From: Paracyclopina nana
Lineage: Eukaryota > Arthropoda > Copepoda > Cyclopoida > Cyclopettidae
DNA length: 64,000 nt
NCBI GenBank assembly: GCA_019096065.1
Contig: JAGUCH010000005.1
Location: 6,944,001-7,008,000 of the forward strand
Reading direction: 5' to 3'
The position numbers were made by a program, and so were the translations under genes. Each line of letters begins with the position of its first letter. Within the stretch, counting starts at the first letter, position 1. Below are positions 34,601 through 49,600 of this stretch, piece by piece. The notes under the pieces are model-generated. The model had not been told where the DNA came from, did not search any database, and saw only the letters and a list, made by a program, of their open reading frames with translations.

Positions 34601-37600
34601 TGAGGACTCTACTTTGACTCATGATGACTTTTTGAATCGTGGTGACTCTTTGACTATTGATGACTTTTTGAATCACAAAGACTCTTCTTTAGCTCATGAC
34701 AGCTCTTAAAATCATGACTCATAATTACTGTCTGACCCATATCAATTATACTCATGGTGACTTTTTGACTCAGGGTGACTACTTGCATGGTGACTTTTTT
34801 ACTTAGAGTTACATTTGACTCATGGTGACTATTTGAGTCATGGTGTCTAATTGACTAACAGTGACAATTTGACTCACGCTGACAATTTGACTCATGGTGA
34901 GAATTTCACTCATGACGACTGTTATTTGGCTCATGGTGACTATTTGACTAATGGTGACTATTAGACTCATAGTGACAATTTGACCCTTGGTGACTATTTG
35001 AATCATGGTTACATTTGAGGCATGGTGACTATTTGACTCGCAGTCACAATTTGACACATGGTGGCTATTAGACTCATGTTGACTATTTGACTTGCTGTGA
35101 CTATTTGATTTGCAGTGACTAATTGACTCATGGTGACTATTTGACATATGGTGACAATTTGAGTCACAGTGACTATTTGAATCATTGTGACTATTTGACT
35201 CATGGTGACTATTTGACACCGCCTATTTGACTCACGGTGACTAATGACTCATGGTGACTATTTGACTCATGGTGACTATTTGACTCATGGTGACTATTTG
35301 ACTCATGGTGACTATTTGACTCATGGTGTCTATTTGACTCATGGTGACTATTTCACTCATGGTGTCTATTTGACTCATGGTGTCTATTTGACTCATGGTG
35401 ACTATTTGACTCATGGGGACTATTTGACTCATGGTGACTATTTGACTCAGGGTGACTATTTGACTCATGGTGACTATTTGACTCATGGTGGCCATTTGAC
35501 ACATGGTCTTTAACATAAAAAGATTAAAAGAGTAAAAGTGACTCTTTGATTCTCAATGACTTGAGTACCTGTTTTGGTTTTACCTTTAGTGAGTTTAGAT
35601 AGCCATGAAATAGCATTATTTTGCGCTCCAATGGCTAGTTTGAACTTAACCAGTTGATTGAGTTCATCTTCAATGACGAGGATCATTTCCTTGTTTGCCC
35701 TGATCTTGAAATGAACTCCATTTTCGAATGGATCCAGCTTGAAAAAGCTGCCCTGTCCTTGAAAGTCCATTTTTGAGTCTGAAAAGAGTCGAAAAATCCT
35801 GATAAAAAACGACTCGCTACTACACTGCATTTAATATTAACTTTTTTCGGCGCCAAAAAGTTGCTACCAGAAGTTTGGCTAGCTAAAGTCAGCAATTCTT
35901 CTTGATTAATGCCACAAAGTTGGCAAAAGGCAAAAAGTGTGCTATTACATCAATGTTTTTGTACAAGTGTAATATTGCTAAGTGCGCGAGCTCGATTTAT
36001 TCGTGATCTCAATATTTATTTTCATTAAGTAGGAGCGCGTAAAATAAGTCCGTTAAATATATCAGAGAGAATAATTAAAAACATAAAAAACACTAGCACG
36101 AGGTGAGATCATGTATCCATGAGAAGCGAAAAAAAAGTCATGAGCTCAGTTATGTTGACTCATGAGCTCAATAGATATCAAGTGAATTGAGGCAAATAAA
36201 TAACAAGTGCCTTGTTTTACAAACTCAAATGACCCGACTCTAAAGATCAAGTGACTTGACTAACACAATCAAGTGACTTGATGCACAAAATCAAGTAACT
36301 TGATGCACACAATCAAGTGACTTGACTCACAAGATCAAGTGACTTGACTCACAAGATCAAGTGACTTGACTCACAAGATCAAGTGACTTGACTCACAAGA
36401 TCAAGTGACTTGACTCACAAGATCAAGTGACTTGACTCACAAGATCAAGTGACTTGACTCACAAGATCAAGTGACTTGACTCACAAGATCAAGTGACTTG
36501 ACTCACAAGATCAAGTGACTTGACTCACAAGATCAAGTGACTTGACTCACAAGATCAAATTACCTTGATATAAATAAAGTGACTTGACTAATCGGACCGA
36601 GCAAATAAGGATAAGAATAAGGATTTCTATACTGAGGGGAAGTTTTAGAATTTACCAGTTTTGGAAGTGCAAAAGTAGTCAAGTTGGGAATGCACAACTT
36701 TGCGACCTCTTGGCAAAATGTTCAATTCTTTTCTGATGTGGACAGAGTCAACTTCGACAAATCGAGAATCCACAAAGGCCACGGCTGTCACATGGGCTGC
36801 AAAAGGAAAGGACTAATATCAAGCCTTCTTATTTATAAACAGCGCAGGAAAGCAAAACAGGGCTGTAGAATAGCTGAGAGCAGATTTTGAGTTGGAAAGC
36901 CTAAATGAAGATTTCCTAGGCCGAGCTTGCGAGGTGACTTCATGATAGACTTTTCATTTAAAATTCCTTTGAGGTCAGCTATTTTAAGTCATGACAGAAA
37001 TGACTCGCGTATGAACTGAATGACTCATTTATGACTTGAATGACTAGCTCATCATGACTTGAATGACTGGTTCATGACTTGAATGACTCGTTCATGACTT
37101 GAATGACTTGTTCATGACTTGAATGACTTGTTTATGACTTGAATGACTCGTTAATGACATGAATGACTCATTCATGACTTGAATGACTCGTTCATGACTT
37201 AAATGACTCGTTAGTGACTTGAATGACTCGTTAGTGACTTGAATGACTCGTTCATGACTTGAATGACTCATTAGTGACTTGAATGACTCGTTCATGACTT
37301 GAATGACTCGTTCATGACTTGAATGACTCGTTCATGACTTGAATGACTCGTTCATGACTTGAATGACTCGTTCATGACTTGAATGACTCGTTCATGACTT
37401 GAATGACTCGTTCATGACTTGAATGACTCGTTAGTGACTTTGAATGACTCGTTCATGACTTGAATGACTCGTTCATGACTTGAATGACTCGTTCATGACT
37501 TGAATGAATCTTTACCACTTAAATAAATCACCTATGAATAAAATGACTCGTTCATGACTTGAATGACTCTTTACCACTTAAATAAATCACCTATGAATAA

Positions 37601-40600
37601 AATGACTCATTTTTTACTTGAACACTCTTCACAGCCTAACAAGTTATTTTTAACACTTAAATGACTTGTGACTGAAACACCTAGTTTAACACTGAAAAGA
37701 CTAGTTCTTCACTGAAACGTCTAGTTTTCATTGAAACAACTCGTTTTTCACAGAAACGACTTGTTAATCACGAATCGTTTATGACTTGAGCAATTCATTT
37801 AAGGCCCTGTTCACCTGCTTATTATGGCCGTTATTTCGGCAAAATATTGGAGAGAAATACTGAGAAACTGAGAATTTTTATATTGGTGTAGGATGGCTTT
37901 TGGTACCAATAGACCGATTCCGAAGTCAAAATCTGAAAAATGATTTTACCAATACCAGATATTTGCAAATTTCATCATAATATCGCGCGTTATTTTGCTG
38001 ATAATAATGCAGGTGAACAGGGCCTAAGACAAAAATATTTTTATATTTATGTGTAGAATGTATAGAATGACTCGTGTATTAATTGAATGACTGGTTTATG
38101 ACTTGAATGACGCGTTTGTAACTTTTAAAAATGATTTGATGATGACTTAAATGACTTTTTGTGACTTAAATGATTCGGCTATGACATAAATAATTTTTTA
38201 TGACTTTAAATGACTTTTTATGACTTTAAATGACTTTTTATGACTTTAAATGACTTTTTATGGCTTTAAATGACTTTAAATGACTTTTTATGACTTTAAA
38301 TGACTTTTTATGACTTTTCATGACTTTTCATGACTTTTTATGACTTTTTATGACTTTAATTGACTTTTTACAACTTTAAATGATTTTTTTATGACTTTAA
38401 ATGACTCATTTTTAACATAAATAATTAATTTCCATAATAAATGACTCACTTTTATGACTTGTGATTTTAATCAATCATTTATGACTGAAATGACTTAAAT
38501 GACTCATTCTTAGAGTGAAATGACTTCTTCAAGCCTGCTAGTTGCTTTTTGGAAGCAAAATGGACAAATGGAAAGTTTCATACCCGAAATGACTTTTGGG
38601 CCCAGTTCTTTGGCACGTATTTTGAATTGCTTTGAAATGGTCGCATATCCTGAGACATTTTGCTGTTGGAAGCTCTCAAAGAAGAAGTTCTCTTCAAATA
38701 AAATCCCAGTGGAGGCCGTTACAATGGCAGTCAGCTGAAAGGAGAAAAAAGTGCTCTACTTTCTTGCTTTGTTGTCCTTTTTCACATCATCAATTTTCCT
38801 AAGGAATTTTGCAAGGTTACAAATAAGTGACTCTTATGAGTCACTTAATTGTTTGAGTGGTGACTCATGAATCATTTATATTATAAGAAAATGATCTTTA
38901 AGGAATTTTGCAAAATCACACATGAGTTACTCTTATAAGTCACCTAATTTTTTGAGTGGTGACTTATAAGTCATATCTATTTTGAGAAAATGTTATTTAA
39001 GGAACTGTGCAAAATTTCACTTAAGTAACTCTTCTGAGTGACTTAATTTTTTGAGTGGTGACTCATGAGTTATTTCTATCACAAAAATGTTCTGGTAAAA
39101 AATGTAAAGATAATGATTTTGCTGTCTTTTTGAAAGTCTTCTAATAACTCAATTTCAAAACAAATGGGGAACTTAATTATTTCCCTTTGTTTTCTGAATA
39201 AATGGCCTTGTTGTGTTTTTTCGTCTGTTGTGGCCAGCAAAAAAGGCTTATTTATGTATGGTGGTGAAAAAACGAGTGGAAGAAGACAAGAATGGAATGA
39301 ATGGCGCGAAAACAAGATGTGAATGTCAATGTGCAAAGAGAAGAAGACCACTCAATACATTTTCAACTACTAAGTAAAGTAGAGTCTGATCTGAAATAAA
39401 TGAGACTCACCAACTTTGGCTAGTTTTTGCTATTATTATTTTTTTTTTTTCAATTCTTGACACTTAACTTAAAAATTATCTTGGAAAACATGAGCTTAAT
39501 TGGTGGGATGAAAACGGTGAAATACCGAAAAAAGTGGGCGTGCATTTTTTCAGGATCAGACTCTATACATGGTGCTCCATTTCTTATGTATTCGATACAA
39601 GTGCACATCAATGTGATGCACTTTTTGAAGAAGCTTTCTAAAATAGTACGGGAAATGGACCGTGGGAAAAAAGCACTCATCCAGGAAAACCATGAAATTA
39701 ATGCACTCAAATAGACTATCAAAAAAATGTAGAATCTTCTTATATTTTGAATCTTTCATAAAGTATTTTTTCTTTGTACCTCATCAAGTATTTAGAGTGC
39801 AAACAAAAACTTTCACAATAACTTTCTTCAAGCTGTTTGTGATATTAAATCCATGATGAAAAAAAAAATGCTTAGAATTTGTTTGCTGGGAAAGCAAGAA
39901 AGCCTACATTTCCCTTTAATATCAAGCTGTACCAAGCTTGGATCAAGTTGTACCAAGCTTGGATCAAGTTGTACCAATCTTGGATCAAGTTGTACCAAGC
40001 TTGGATGAAGTTGAACCAAGCTTGGATCAAGTTGTACCAAGCTTGGATGAAGTTGAACCAAGCTTGGATCAAGTTGTACCAAGCTTGGATCAAGTTGAAC
40101 CAAGCTTGATCAAGTTCAAGTTGTACCAAGCTTGGATCAAGTTGTGCCAAGGTTGGATCAAATTGTACCAAGCTTTGATCAAGTCATATCAAGCTTGATA
40201 CAATGTGATACAACTTGATCAAATTGCAGCATGCTTGGACCAAGTTGTACCATGCTTTTCACAAGTTTTGCCAAGCCCAAATCAAGCAGTACTAAGCTTG
40301 GACCATGTACTACCAAGCATGGATCAAGTTGTACCATGCTTGAAGCAAGTTGTGCCCAAGATAAGTTGTACCAAGCTTGGATCATGTAGCACAAAGCTAG
40401 GCTCAAGTTACACCAAGCTTGGTTGTATAGAAGTAATAAGTACCAAGTTTGAACCAAATTGTTCCAAGCTTGAACCAAATTGTACCAAGTTTGAACCAAA
40501 TTGTACCAAGCTTGAACCAAATTGTACCAAGCTTGAGCCAAGTAGTAAACAGCTTTCATCAAACTGTACCAAGCTTAGATCAAGCAGTGCCCAGCTTAAA

Positions 40601-43600
40601 CCAAGTAGTACAATGATGAATAACGCAGATTACATAGTTTACGTACCAACACTGTTTTCCATCAAAATGACATCATTTTTTAGTACTTTCATGGATTAAG
40701 TTAAATCATTTGCAAGTAATAGCTTTCTCTGGCTGAGACTAATGTTTACAAATTGTTATATAAAGTACAATGAGAATAAAAAAATGGTGTTTTACCTGAA
40801 GATTAATTGGCATGTTGTTACGTGCCACAATCGTGACATTAGACAGGATTTCCCCTCTCTTCACACTGGTTGGGATGCCCAGGATTTGTACTGTGATTGG
40901 CAGTGTCCTCAGTAGAGGCTGAGGCTGGGCCATTCTCAGCCCATGGAATGGAGAAAGAGACACAGCCTCAACTGACCATTGGCCTCCCTCATCAGGACAT
41001 TTCACATTTGTAGAGTAAAATCCATCCTCACTGCAAAATAATTATTGATGAATGAATTCAGCTATGTCAATGTGTGTGTGTATGGAAAACAGTCATCTAA
41101 CTTTATAGAGGGTTATAAAAGAGCGTTGAATGGCATCATTTATGAAAGCGAATGGGATTATCTACACACACTGTATCCTCCATCCAACAACAATAGAGAT
41201 GCTCCTCTTACTTTTGCTCTATGTCATTAAACTAAGCCTACCAACTTGCAAAATCCAATAAGAGGTGGGGAAATCCCTCCGACCAACACCAAATATCGGT
41301 CTTCCCACCACCACGACCATATTCGATTTGGGTTAAGGTCTCCATTCATTAGATGTATTTTTACTCGGAACAATACTTCCATTCAATTGGTATGAGTTTT
41401 GCGAAGTAAGTAAGTCATTTTGCAATTTTTGGCAGAACCTATGCATAACATAACCTTTGGAGTGGTGGAAGTTAAAAGTTTCTCTACTACTATTTCTATG
41501 CCTTAGCATTGAACTTATGTGTTTTACTTTATGTATGAGGAATCATCTCATGCTTTCATTAACTTTTAAGGAGTAGGTCAGCGAATCATTGAAATAAGAA
41601 ATCAACTTTGTGCAGCATTGAAAAAAGCAAATAGTAATAGATTCTTTTAATATCTTAAAATCATTGATAAATAGTAAGAGTTTGAGTAAAGAATTGCTCT
41701 GACAAAGATTTTATAATGTCTTAAGCCTAGTTTTTATCATGTTTAGAATTTTTCTCATGGACCCAATGCACAACTTTCAAACAGGAGTTCCATCAAGTTA
41801 AAGGAATGGAGGCCTCTTGTCATTTGCAACATTAATGGCATCCATCCCAAAAATCAATGCATTAATGTTTAATTTTCATGGCCATGTCTAACATCTATTA
41901 GTGTTTTTCACGCCTCAATGCAACATCAAGGAAATGGGCTTTCGCTTTCTTCTGCTCAAGTAGCTACAAAGATCAATAAAGAAGAACCAATAGGCTTCCT
42001 TTCATTTGGTTAAAAGCCTCTTAAAAAGGGAAGAAATCCATTGCTTTATGAGTGTTTACCTGGCATTGCCACATTGGAAGAACCACGTTTTTGATGTAGG
42101 TTGGAAAACTTTAATCATCGTATCTTGAGACAATGTATTGGACATTTCTTCTTCATCGCTTTCTTCTTCTGGAGCAATGTTGTCGTCAACTTTTTTGCCC
42201 CTTAGGCAAATTGTGGACTCGGGCTCAGCAAAAACTTCAATTCCCAAAGTAGACGTAGAATGACTTACTTCTGTTGTGTTGAGCTCCAGGATTACCTATT
42301 GAACTTTGTATTATAACAGTGTTATCAGAGTATTATAAGAATTTATCAAAGTATTTGAAGAGTACTATGAAATTATTTGTTAATATTTACAAGAGTATTT
42401 TTATAGCATTATAAAAGAGAATTATAAGTGTTTCATAAAAGTATTTATTTACAGGTATTTTTTAGATCTGAAGTCATATTTGCTCAGTCTTAGCAAGGTC
42501 AATTTCATGAAAAAATTGTGATTAATGGCTGCTTACTAAAGTCCTGTCTTCCAAGTTGACGGTGACATTTTGCTCATCATAAGTGTAAATTAGGCCACCA
42601 GAGTCTCCATAATAAATTGGCCTCCAAGCCTTAAAAATGGCAAAAGGAGCCATTCTGGAGGTAATTTCCAGCCTGAAATGTGACAAATGGGCAATTTTCA
42701 ACAGACTTTATATGATTATAAATGACACATATTTAATATTTATGACTTTTGAAGAAAACACTCCTTTCATTTTGGAAGTTTGATGAAATCCAGCCTGCTT
42801 TCCAGCAAAACCAACAACTCACCCCACTTTGTAGAAGCAATTTTGGCCTTCACTTTGCTGCTGCTGCTGCTGTTGTGGCCTTTGTTGACCCCAGGCCACA
42901 AATTGTTGGCCTCGCATCATCACCCAATTCAGGTCATTTTGACATCCGCAAGCTGCTTTCACATTCACTGTGGCAAAGTCACCAGTCTGTAAGTAGATAA
43001 CCATTATAAAGGCCCATTTCTTATATACTTTAATTATTTTTTTTTAATTTTCAGTTCAAATTAAATTCAAAAGTTACAAGTTATGACATTGAATCTCATT
43101 TGAAACATGAAAGTTAGCAAGTAAGAGAATGGCATGGGCATCACAGCAAACTTCCATCATAAAATGTGACTCACTGGCACAATTAAAGTCAGGAAAGGTA
43201 ATTAGCATAAAACTGACATAAAACTGTCATAATAACATCATGAAAGAGTTCAAATCGCAGAACTTTCTTCAAATGCATATTCTGCCAGAGCCAAAATTAC
43301 CATTTACAACATTTCCATGCAAAAACCACAAATGTTCATTTTAATGATTTTATCACATTTTTAAGAATCAGTCTTTACTCAACATAGAGTAGTGTTAAAT
43401 CTTTAAGTATCAGTCTATGCTTTTAATTTAGTTTATTAAGTATCTGTCTTTTTTCATAGCAAAGATGGTTTTTTAAGCATCAGTCTTTTGGTCAAAACAG
43501 TGCTAGTTTTGGTTTTTATGCCTCAGACTTAATTGAGTGCTGTACCTTAAATGACCTTTCCAGGCCTTGAATCCAAATGGGGCAGAATGACCTTGCTGGC

Positions 43601-46600
43601 ATTTCAGGCTCACGGGTCAAATCAGCTGACGCGAGGAAAATGGAGTTTGTTTTGAAATTGGATTCCTCAGCTTTGTCATTTTCAGCAGTGACCTCATCAA
43701 TTTCAAGTTCAGCTTCTTCTTCTTGATTGTTAATATTGGAGAAGACCAAATAAGCCTGAAAAATGGGAGGAAAATGGCGCCTGACTTTTTTTATCAGTTT
43801 TGCGAGCTGCCAAGAGTCGTCGGTTTTTTTATGAGCATAATTTATGGGCCAAACTTTCCCGGCATTTTTTGCCATATTTTTCTCACCAAATGACAACAAG
43901 AACAACAACAACAAAAGAAGAAAGGCTTAATCACATCCAGAAACTAATTTATTGCGGTGCACAGTGGCTTATTTTGACGCGCATGACATGAAAAAATCAA
44001 AAGTTGATCATTTTCAATTTAAGTACTTGTGCGCGCAAAATTGGGAGAATTATCCACTGTGCACAGTTTGCAATTTTCAACTTTTTACCTTTAGAAAAGC
44101 AAAATTAGCAAAAAAATGCTATGCGGATGGATTGAAAAATAATCCACTGTGGAATAGAAAGTTGACCACTTTTTTATTCGGGGAAGAAAAGAGAAAAAAT
44201 CCACTGTGGTTTGTGTGTTTCTTACCTCAATGGAGTAATTTTTGGCTTGCTTGTTGTTGGTGTTGTAATTTTGAATATTTTTGGCGGGAAAATTGAAAAT
44301 AGCTTCCTTTTCTTCCGGGCTAATGACAAGTGTTTGCTGATCCAAAAGAGTTGAGCCCTCCAAAAGTTTGACGAGAACTTCCACTTCATCTTCACTTTTT
44401 GCCAGCGAGAGAATCTAGAACGGAAAAAAGAAAGTCGTTAATTTGCATAACAAATGAGGATGAGTCTCATTAATCCGTGACTCATTTTGAGTCATTGCCA
44501 CTCATGGAAAAAGCTGAAACATCATCCCTTAGTTTATTTGCTATTTTGGATCTCAAAGACAATTTTATGATGCATTTGCGTGACTCAAAGTCACTTTTTA
44601 TTAAGGACTAAAGGTTTATGAGAAACGACTTCAATGTCACTGTTTAGAAATGACTCAAAGTCACTCTTAAGACAAACTCAAAGTCACTCAGAAAAAGTCA
44701 AGTCATTCAGCAAGAGTGAAGTCACTTATTCTAATTGACTCAAAGTCTTTTAGTCTACATGACTCAAAGTCACTAAGTCTAAATGTCTCAAAGTCACTAA
44801 GTCTAAATGACTCAAAGTCACTAAGTCTAAATGACTCAAAGTCACTAAGTCTAAATGACTCAAAGTCACTAAGTCTAAATGACTCATAGTCACTAAGTCT
44901 AAATGACTCATAGTCACTAAGTCTAAATGACTCAAAGTCACTAATGTCCTGTTCATGTACGCCCCAAACTCCTTAGGAAAAGGCATGAAAAACACCTCAA
45001 GGAAAGGAGAAAAATTGTCTTATGACAAGCGCCAGCTGCCACTAGAAAAATTAGATCGACTTTAAGCCAACTTGAAAGTAAACAAATCTAATTTTGGCTT
45101 CTAAGTACTCTACATTCTAATCATTTTGAGCAAAATCAAAAGTTAAATTTCATCTTTCATCAAAGAAGCTTAATGAAAGATAGTTTGTTTTGAAATATAC
45201 TGAAAACCATGTGACAAAATAGCAAAAATTGCCATGAAAAACGCCGCTCGGCCCCAAGCTGAACTCGTGGAGTGGCAGTCAGCAGCAGATTCACTTTTCC
45301 TTATGACAATTTTTTCCATACCTTAAGGCATTCTTAATACATAAACATGGCATAAGTCTAAAAGACTCATAAGCTTGTTCTCATAAACATTTCTATAAAG
45401 TAAGCAAGGCACTTTGCGCGCTTATATCTCAGCATCTACTCGTCCGATTGGAACCAAATTTGGAGGAATTCATAAGGACGTATTGAAGAATCTTCATGCC
45501 AATTTTCATCCGGATTGGAGGACGCTGAGGCCGCCTTACTGAAAGTGAGGCAAATCAGTTAAGCAAAGGAGAAAAATCAGCCACCTCCTTAGAGTTCTCC
45601 GATCCGGATGAAAATTGGCATGAAGATTCTTCAATATGCTCTTATGAATCCCTCCAAATTTGGTTACAATCGGCTCAATACTTACTGAGCTATGAGCTTC
45701 CAAAGTGCCTTGCTTTGCTTACCGCCTGCCTTACTGAGTTTTATGAGAACAAGCTATAGTCACTTAGTCAGAATGACTCCTAGCCACTAACTCTAAAAGA
45801 CTCAGAGTCACTTTTTAGAAATGACTCAAAGTCACTTTTTAGAAACGACTGTAAGTCACTTTTTAGAAATGACTCAAAGTCACTTTTTAGAAACGACTGT
45901 AAGTCACTTTTTAGAAATGACTCAAAGTCTCTTTTTAGAAATGACTCAAAAAGTCACTTTTTAGAAATGACTCAAAGTCGCTTTTAAGAAATGACTGTAA
46001 GTCACTTTTAAGAAATGACTGTAAGTCACTTTTAAGAAATGACTGTAAGTCACTTTTAAGAAATGACTGTAAGTCACTTTTAAGAAATGACTGTAAGTCT
46101 CTTTTTAGGAATGACTCAAAATCACTAGCTCTTAAAAATTTGAAGTCCATATCTAGACAATAAATGACTTAATGCAGTTAAAATCTGTTGAACTCAAAAT
46201 TAAAGAAAATGGCTTTAAATTAAAACTCACCTTTCCACTGATGGGCACATTTGGCCTGAACGTAGTGGCCACCAGAATTTGCATTTGAAAGGAGTGTTTT
46301 TGTGAAACGATGGTTTTGTCATAGTCATTGTTGGGCTGTTGGCTTTTGACGAAAAAGTTGATGCAGTATTTTTGCTGCTCATTCTCATCAATGATGATGA
46401 TAGAGCCTTGTTGCAGTGCAGCACAAATAATCCACTTGCCTTCAGAGCTTCTGGGGCCCAAGGGAAAGGTAATTTCCTCAAATAAAGATGCTGCTGAAAC
46501 ACACATAGTAACTAATTAACTTAGCAAGAGCAGCTGAAAGGGGCAATAAAAGGCCTTTTAATTCACTTTTGGCCTATGCTGAAGCACATCTCTCTCTCTT

Positions 46601-49600
46601 TTTTACTTGGAGGCCAAATTAATAAATTACATGTCAAAAATTGGCAGCTGAGCCAACTGCCAAGCAAGAAAAATCCTCTGGGAAAAGAGGAGAAAAACGT
46701 GGAAAATGCATTTCTTACATTTGGCAGGTTGGCAGTTAATATACTACAATAAAAGTGAAAGCAATCATGAAATTTGAAAGGCTTATCAATTTTTGCACAA
46801 AAACAAGACTTGACTTGAGTGTATGATACTTGAGTAGTTGCAATGAGTCATTAGATGGAGCATGAGGCATGGGATGTGAGGCAAGAAACATGGAAAAATA
46901 TGTTGGCTTATAAACACAAGACACAAGAAATGAGGCATGAAACTTGAGGCAAGAGGTATGAGACAAAAGACTTGAAACTTGAGGCATGAGACATAAGACA
47001 GGATATCTGAGGCATGAGACAAAAAACTTGGGACAAGAGGCATGAAACATAAGAAATGAGATCTGAGGCATGAGACTTAAGACTTGATATCTGAGGTATG
47101 AGACAAAAGACTTGGGACAAGAGGCATCAGAAATAAGACTTGACACCTGAGGCTTGAGTCATAAGACTTGGGACAAGAGGCATGAATGAGACTTTTTTTA
47201 AGATTTGGGACAAGAGGAATGAGTTATAAGATAAGGGGATAAGGAACATGAGACATGGGACTAGAGACATGAGACAAGAAACATAATGAGCATGAAACAT
47301 ACTGAGACTCAGGACACGAGACATAAGGCATGAGACATGAGACTTAGGACATGTTTCATGAGGTATGAGACAAAAGAGCAATGTATTTTTAAGCAACTGA
47401 AACTTGTGGTAATTTAAAATTGCCATTAGGGCCAACAAGACCATCTTGAACTGAGTTGAGAAATGAGCCATGATATTTGATATTTTGCCATGAGATACAT
47501 CATCTTCACCAACATTTTAGTTCCAAGGTCCCAAAAGGGGCCAGAATATGGCCAATGCTAGATACATATTTGGCCTTGCACTAGATAACAAGTGGTGGCA
47601 ATTACAGCAGTAAAGAAACTGGCCTTAAAAATGGGGGACATGGATAGAGAGAAAAGTTTGGGAGAACTCCAACACAGCAGCTCTTTGTACTACATCATCC
47701 CCACCAGATTGTAAAACGAAATTATAATACTTTTCAACTACATTATGCTAAAATGCTCAAGCTTTACAAATACAAAAAATTTTTTTACTTAATATTATTG
47801 CTTCCAAATGACAAAATGTTGCTTTCGGAATTTCATTAGAAAATTGAAAAATTAGCCAGAAATGTAGAAATGAGTTGCTTTATCTTTATTAGCGCCTTTT
47901 ATTAACAAATATTTCAACTATGAAAATGAAAATAAAGAAGTGATTCTAGGCATTTTTGCATAAAATATGTTATCCTTGAAATTGAAAAACTCAACTTTTT
48001 GAACTTAATAAGAAAATTGCAAAAATGGCCAGAAATGGATTTAACATGTAACTTTCTTTGCTTTCATTTCGCCTTTCGATTAAAGTATTTCAACATTCCA
48101 AATGTCATACAAAAATCTGTTTGACATAGTTTTGCAATTAATATGTTATCCTTCAAATTTAAAAATGCAACTTTTTGAATTTCATAAGCAAGTTAAAAAA
48201 GTGGCCAGAAATGGGGATAACATGCTACTTCCTTCGCTTTCCTTTCGCCTTTCAGTTCATTAAATATTTATCAGAGTTCAGTTCTGGTAGGAATTCCAAG
48301 TCTGGACTTTTTTTCTCTCACAACGAAAAGAGGGGATCTGGCATTGAAAGAAAACTGGTGGTGGTAGGAAAAAGAGGCTCTTTTTTCAGCTTTGCTCCTT
48401 ACTGTTGTTAATTAGGCCTTTTTTACCTTTGACACAGGGGGGTCTCGTAAGTGAGTTCTTGACGCAAGTTTTGCATGCTAAAATCACCAAATCTGTTTGT
48501 CTTAGCCTAGGTGGCGCTAGTAGTTCTTACTACATAGCGCGTGAGCTCAAGTGATGTGTCAGTCATGGAAGCAAGCGGGCTAATCTCACGCGTCTTCAAA
48601 AGAGCTCCTAGATAAGTTCTGTATTTTTTAAAAAAGTATGCAATTTGGGCACTTTTTGATAATTTAAGGCAGGTTATGGAAATTTTTGGAAGTGAAATCC
48701 ACAGAATTATATTGAAATTTTGTCTGAAGCCTACCACAGCTCAGTCAGACTGTGTGCTATAGTACAGCAGCGACAAGAACTCACCTTATTACTATAGATC
48801 ATCTTGCTTTGACAGATCTCTGCAGAAATCCAAGGTTCCAAGTGTGCATCAGGTTTTTGCCAGGATCCCCCAGTGTGATGGTCAGTTCTGCAGAGTTTGC
48901 AGGATTGGTGGACTCATCCAAAACTTGATATCGAATCCTCACTGAAAAAGTGCAATAATCAGCTAGCTAAAAGCATATCATAAAAAAGGCTGAAACTCAA
49001 TACAAGATGGCTGAAACATTTGGTATGGAATGTATGATAAAGGATGGGGTGCACAGTGGGGAAAAGGGGCAAAAAGAGGTCTGTGGTGCAGGATAACTTT
49101 ATTTGGGGAAAAGTTTTATTATGCAATTTGCTCTGCAGATGATTTACAATATATTTCTGTGGTGTGTGGAAATGCAGGGAATTTTGAGCACTTTCAAGTG
49201 AAAAAGTTTCCCAAGGGAAATTGGCATCAAGGGCAAAGGACAGCCTTTATGGCCTTTTTCTAAGTGAATGCTTATGAAAGGAAAAGGGCCTATAAAAGGC
49301 TAAGAGGTTATAAAAAAGTGATCTATATTGCCATTAAGGCTAATAATTTCCAAAAGGTCAAATTGAAAAAAAGTGACTAAAAATGGAAGTTGACCAAAAA
49401 TCATCAAAATGTCCAAAATTGAAAAATATGTAAAAAAGTGAAAAAAAAGGCAATGAAAAATTGTTCAAAAATGAAAAATGTCCAAAAATAAAAATAGAAA
49501 AAAATCATTTTTTTTCACCTGTTTCTCCTTTGGTGTAAACTGTTTTGTCAGAAATGAGCAGGATTTGCCTTGTGGTGGAGCCCAATCTAAATGGAATCTC

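Noticed and set aside
36300..36560. CRISPR-like array
   Set aside because: Units are contiguous tandem repeats with no unique spacers, in an animal intron.
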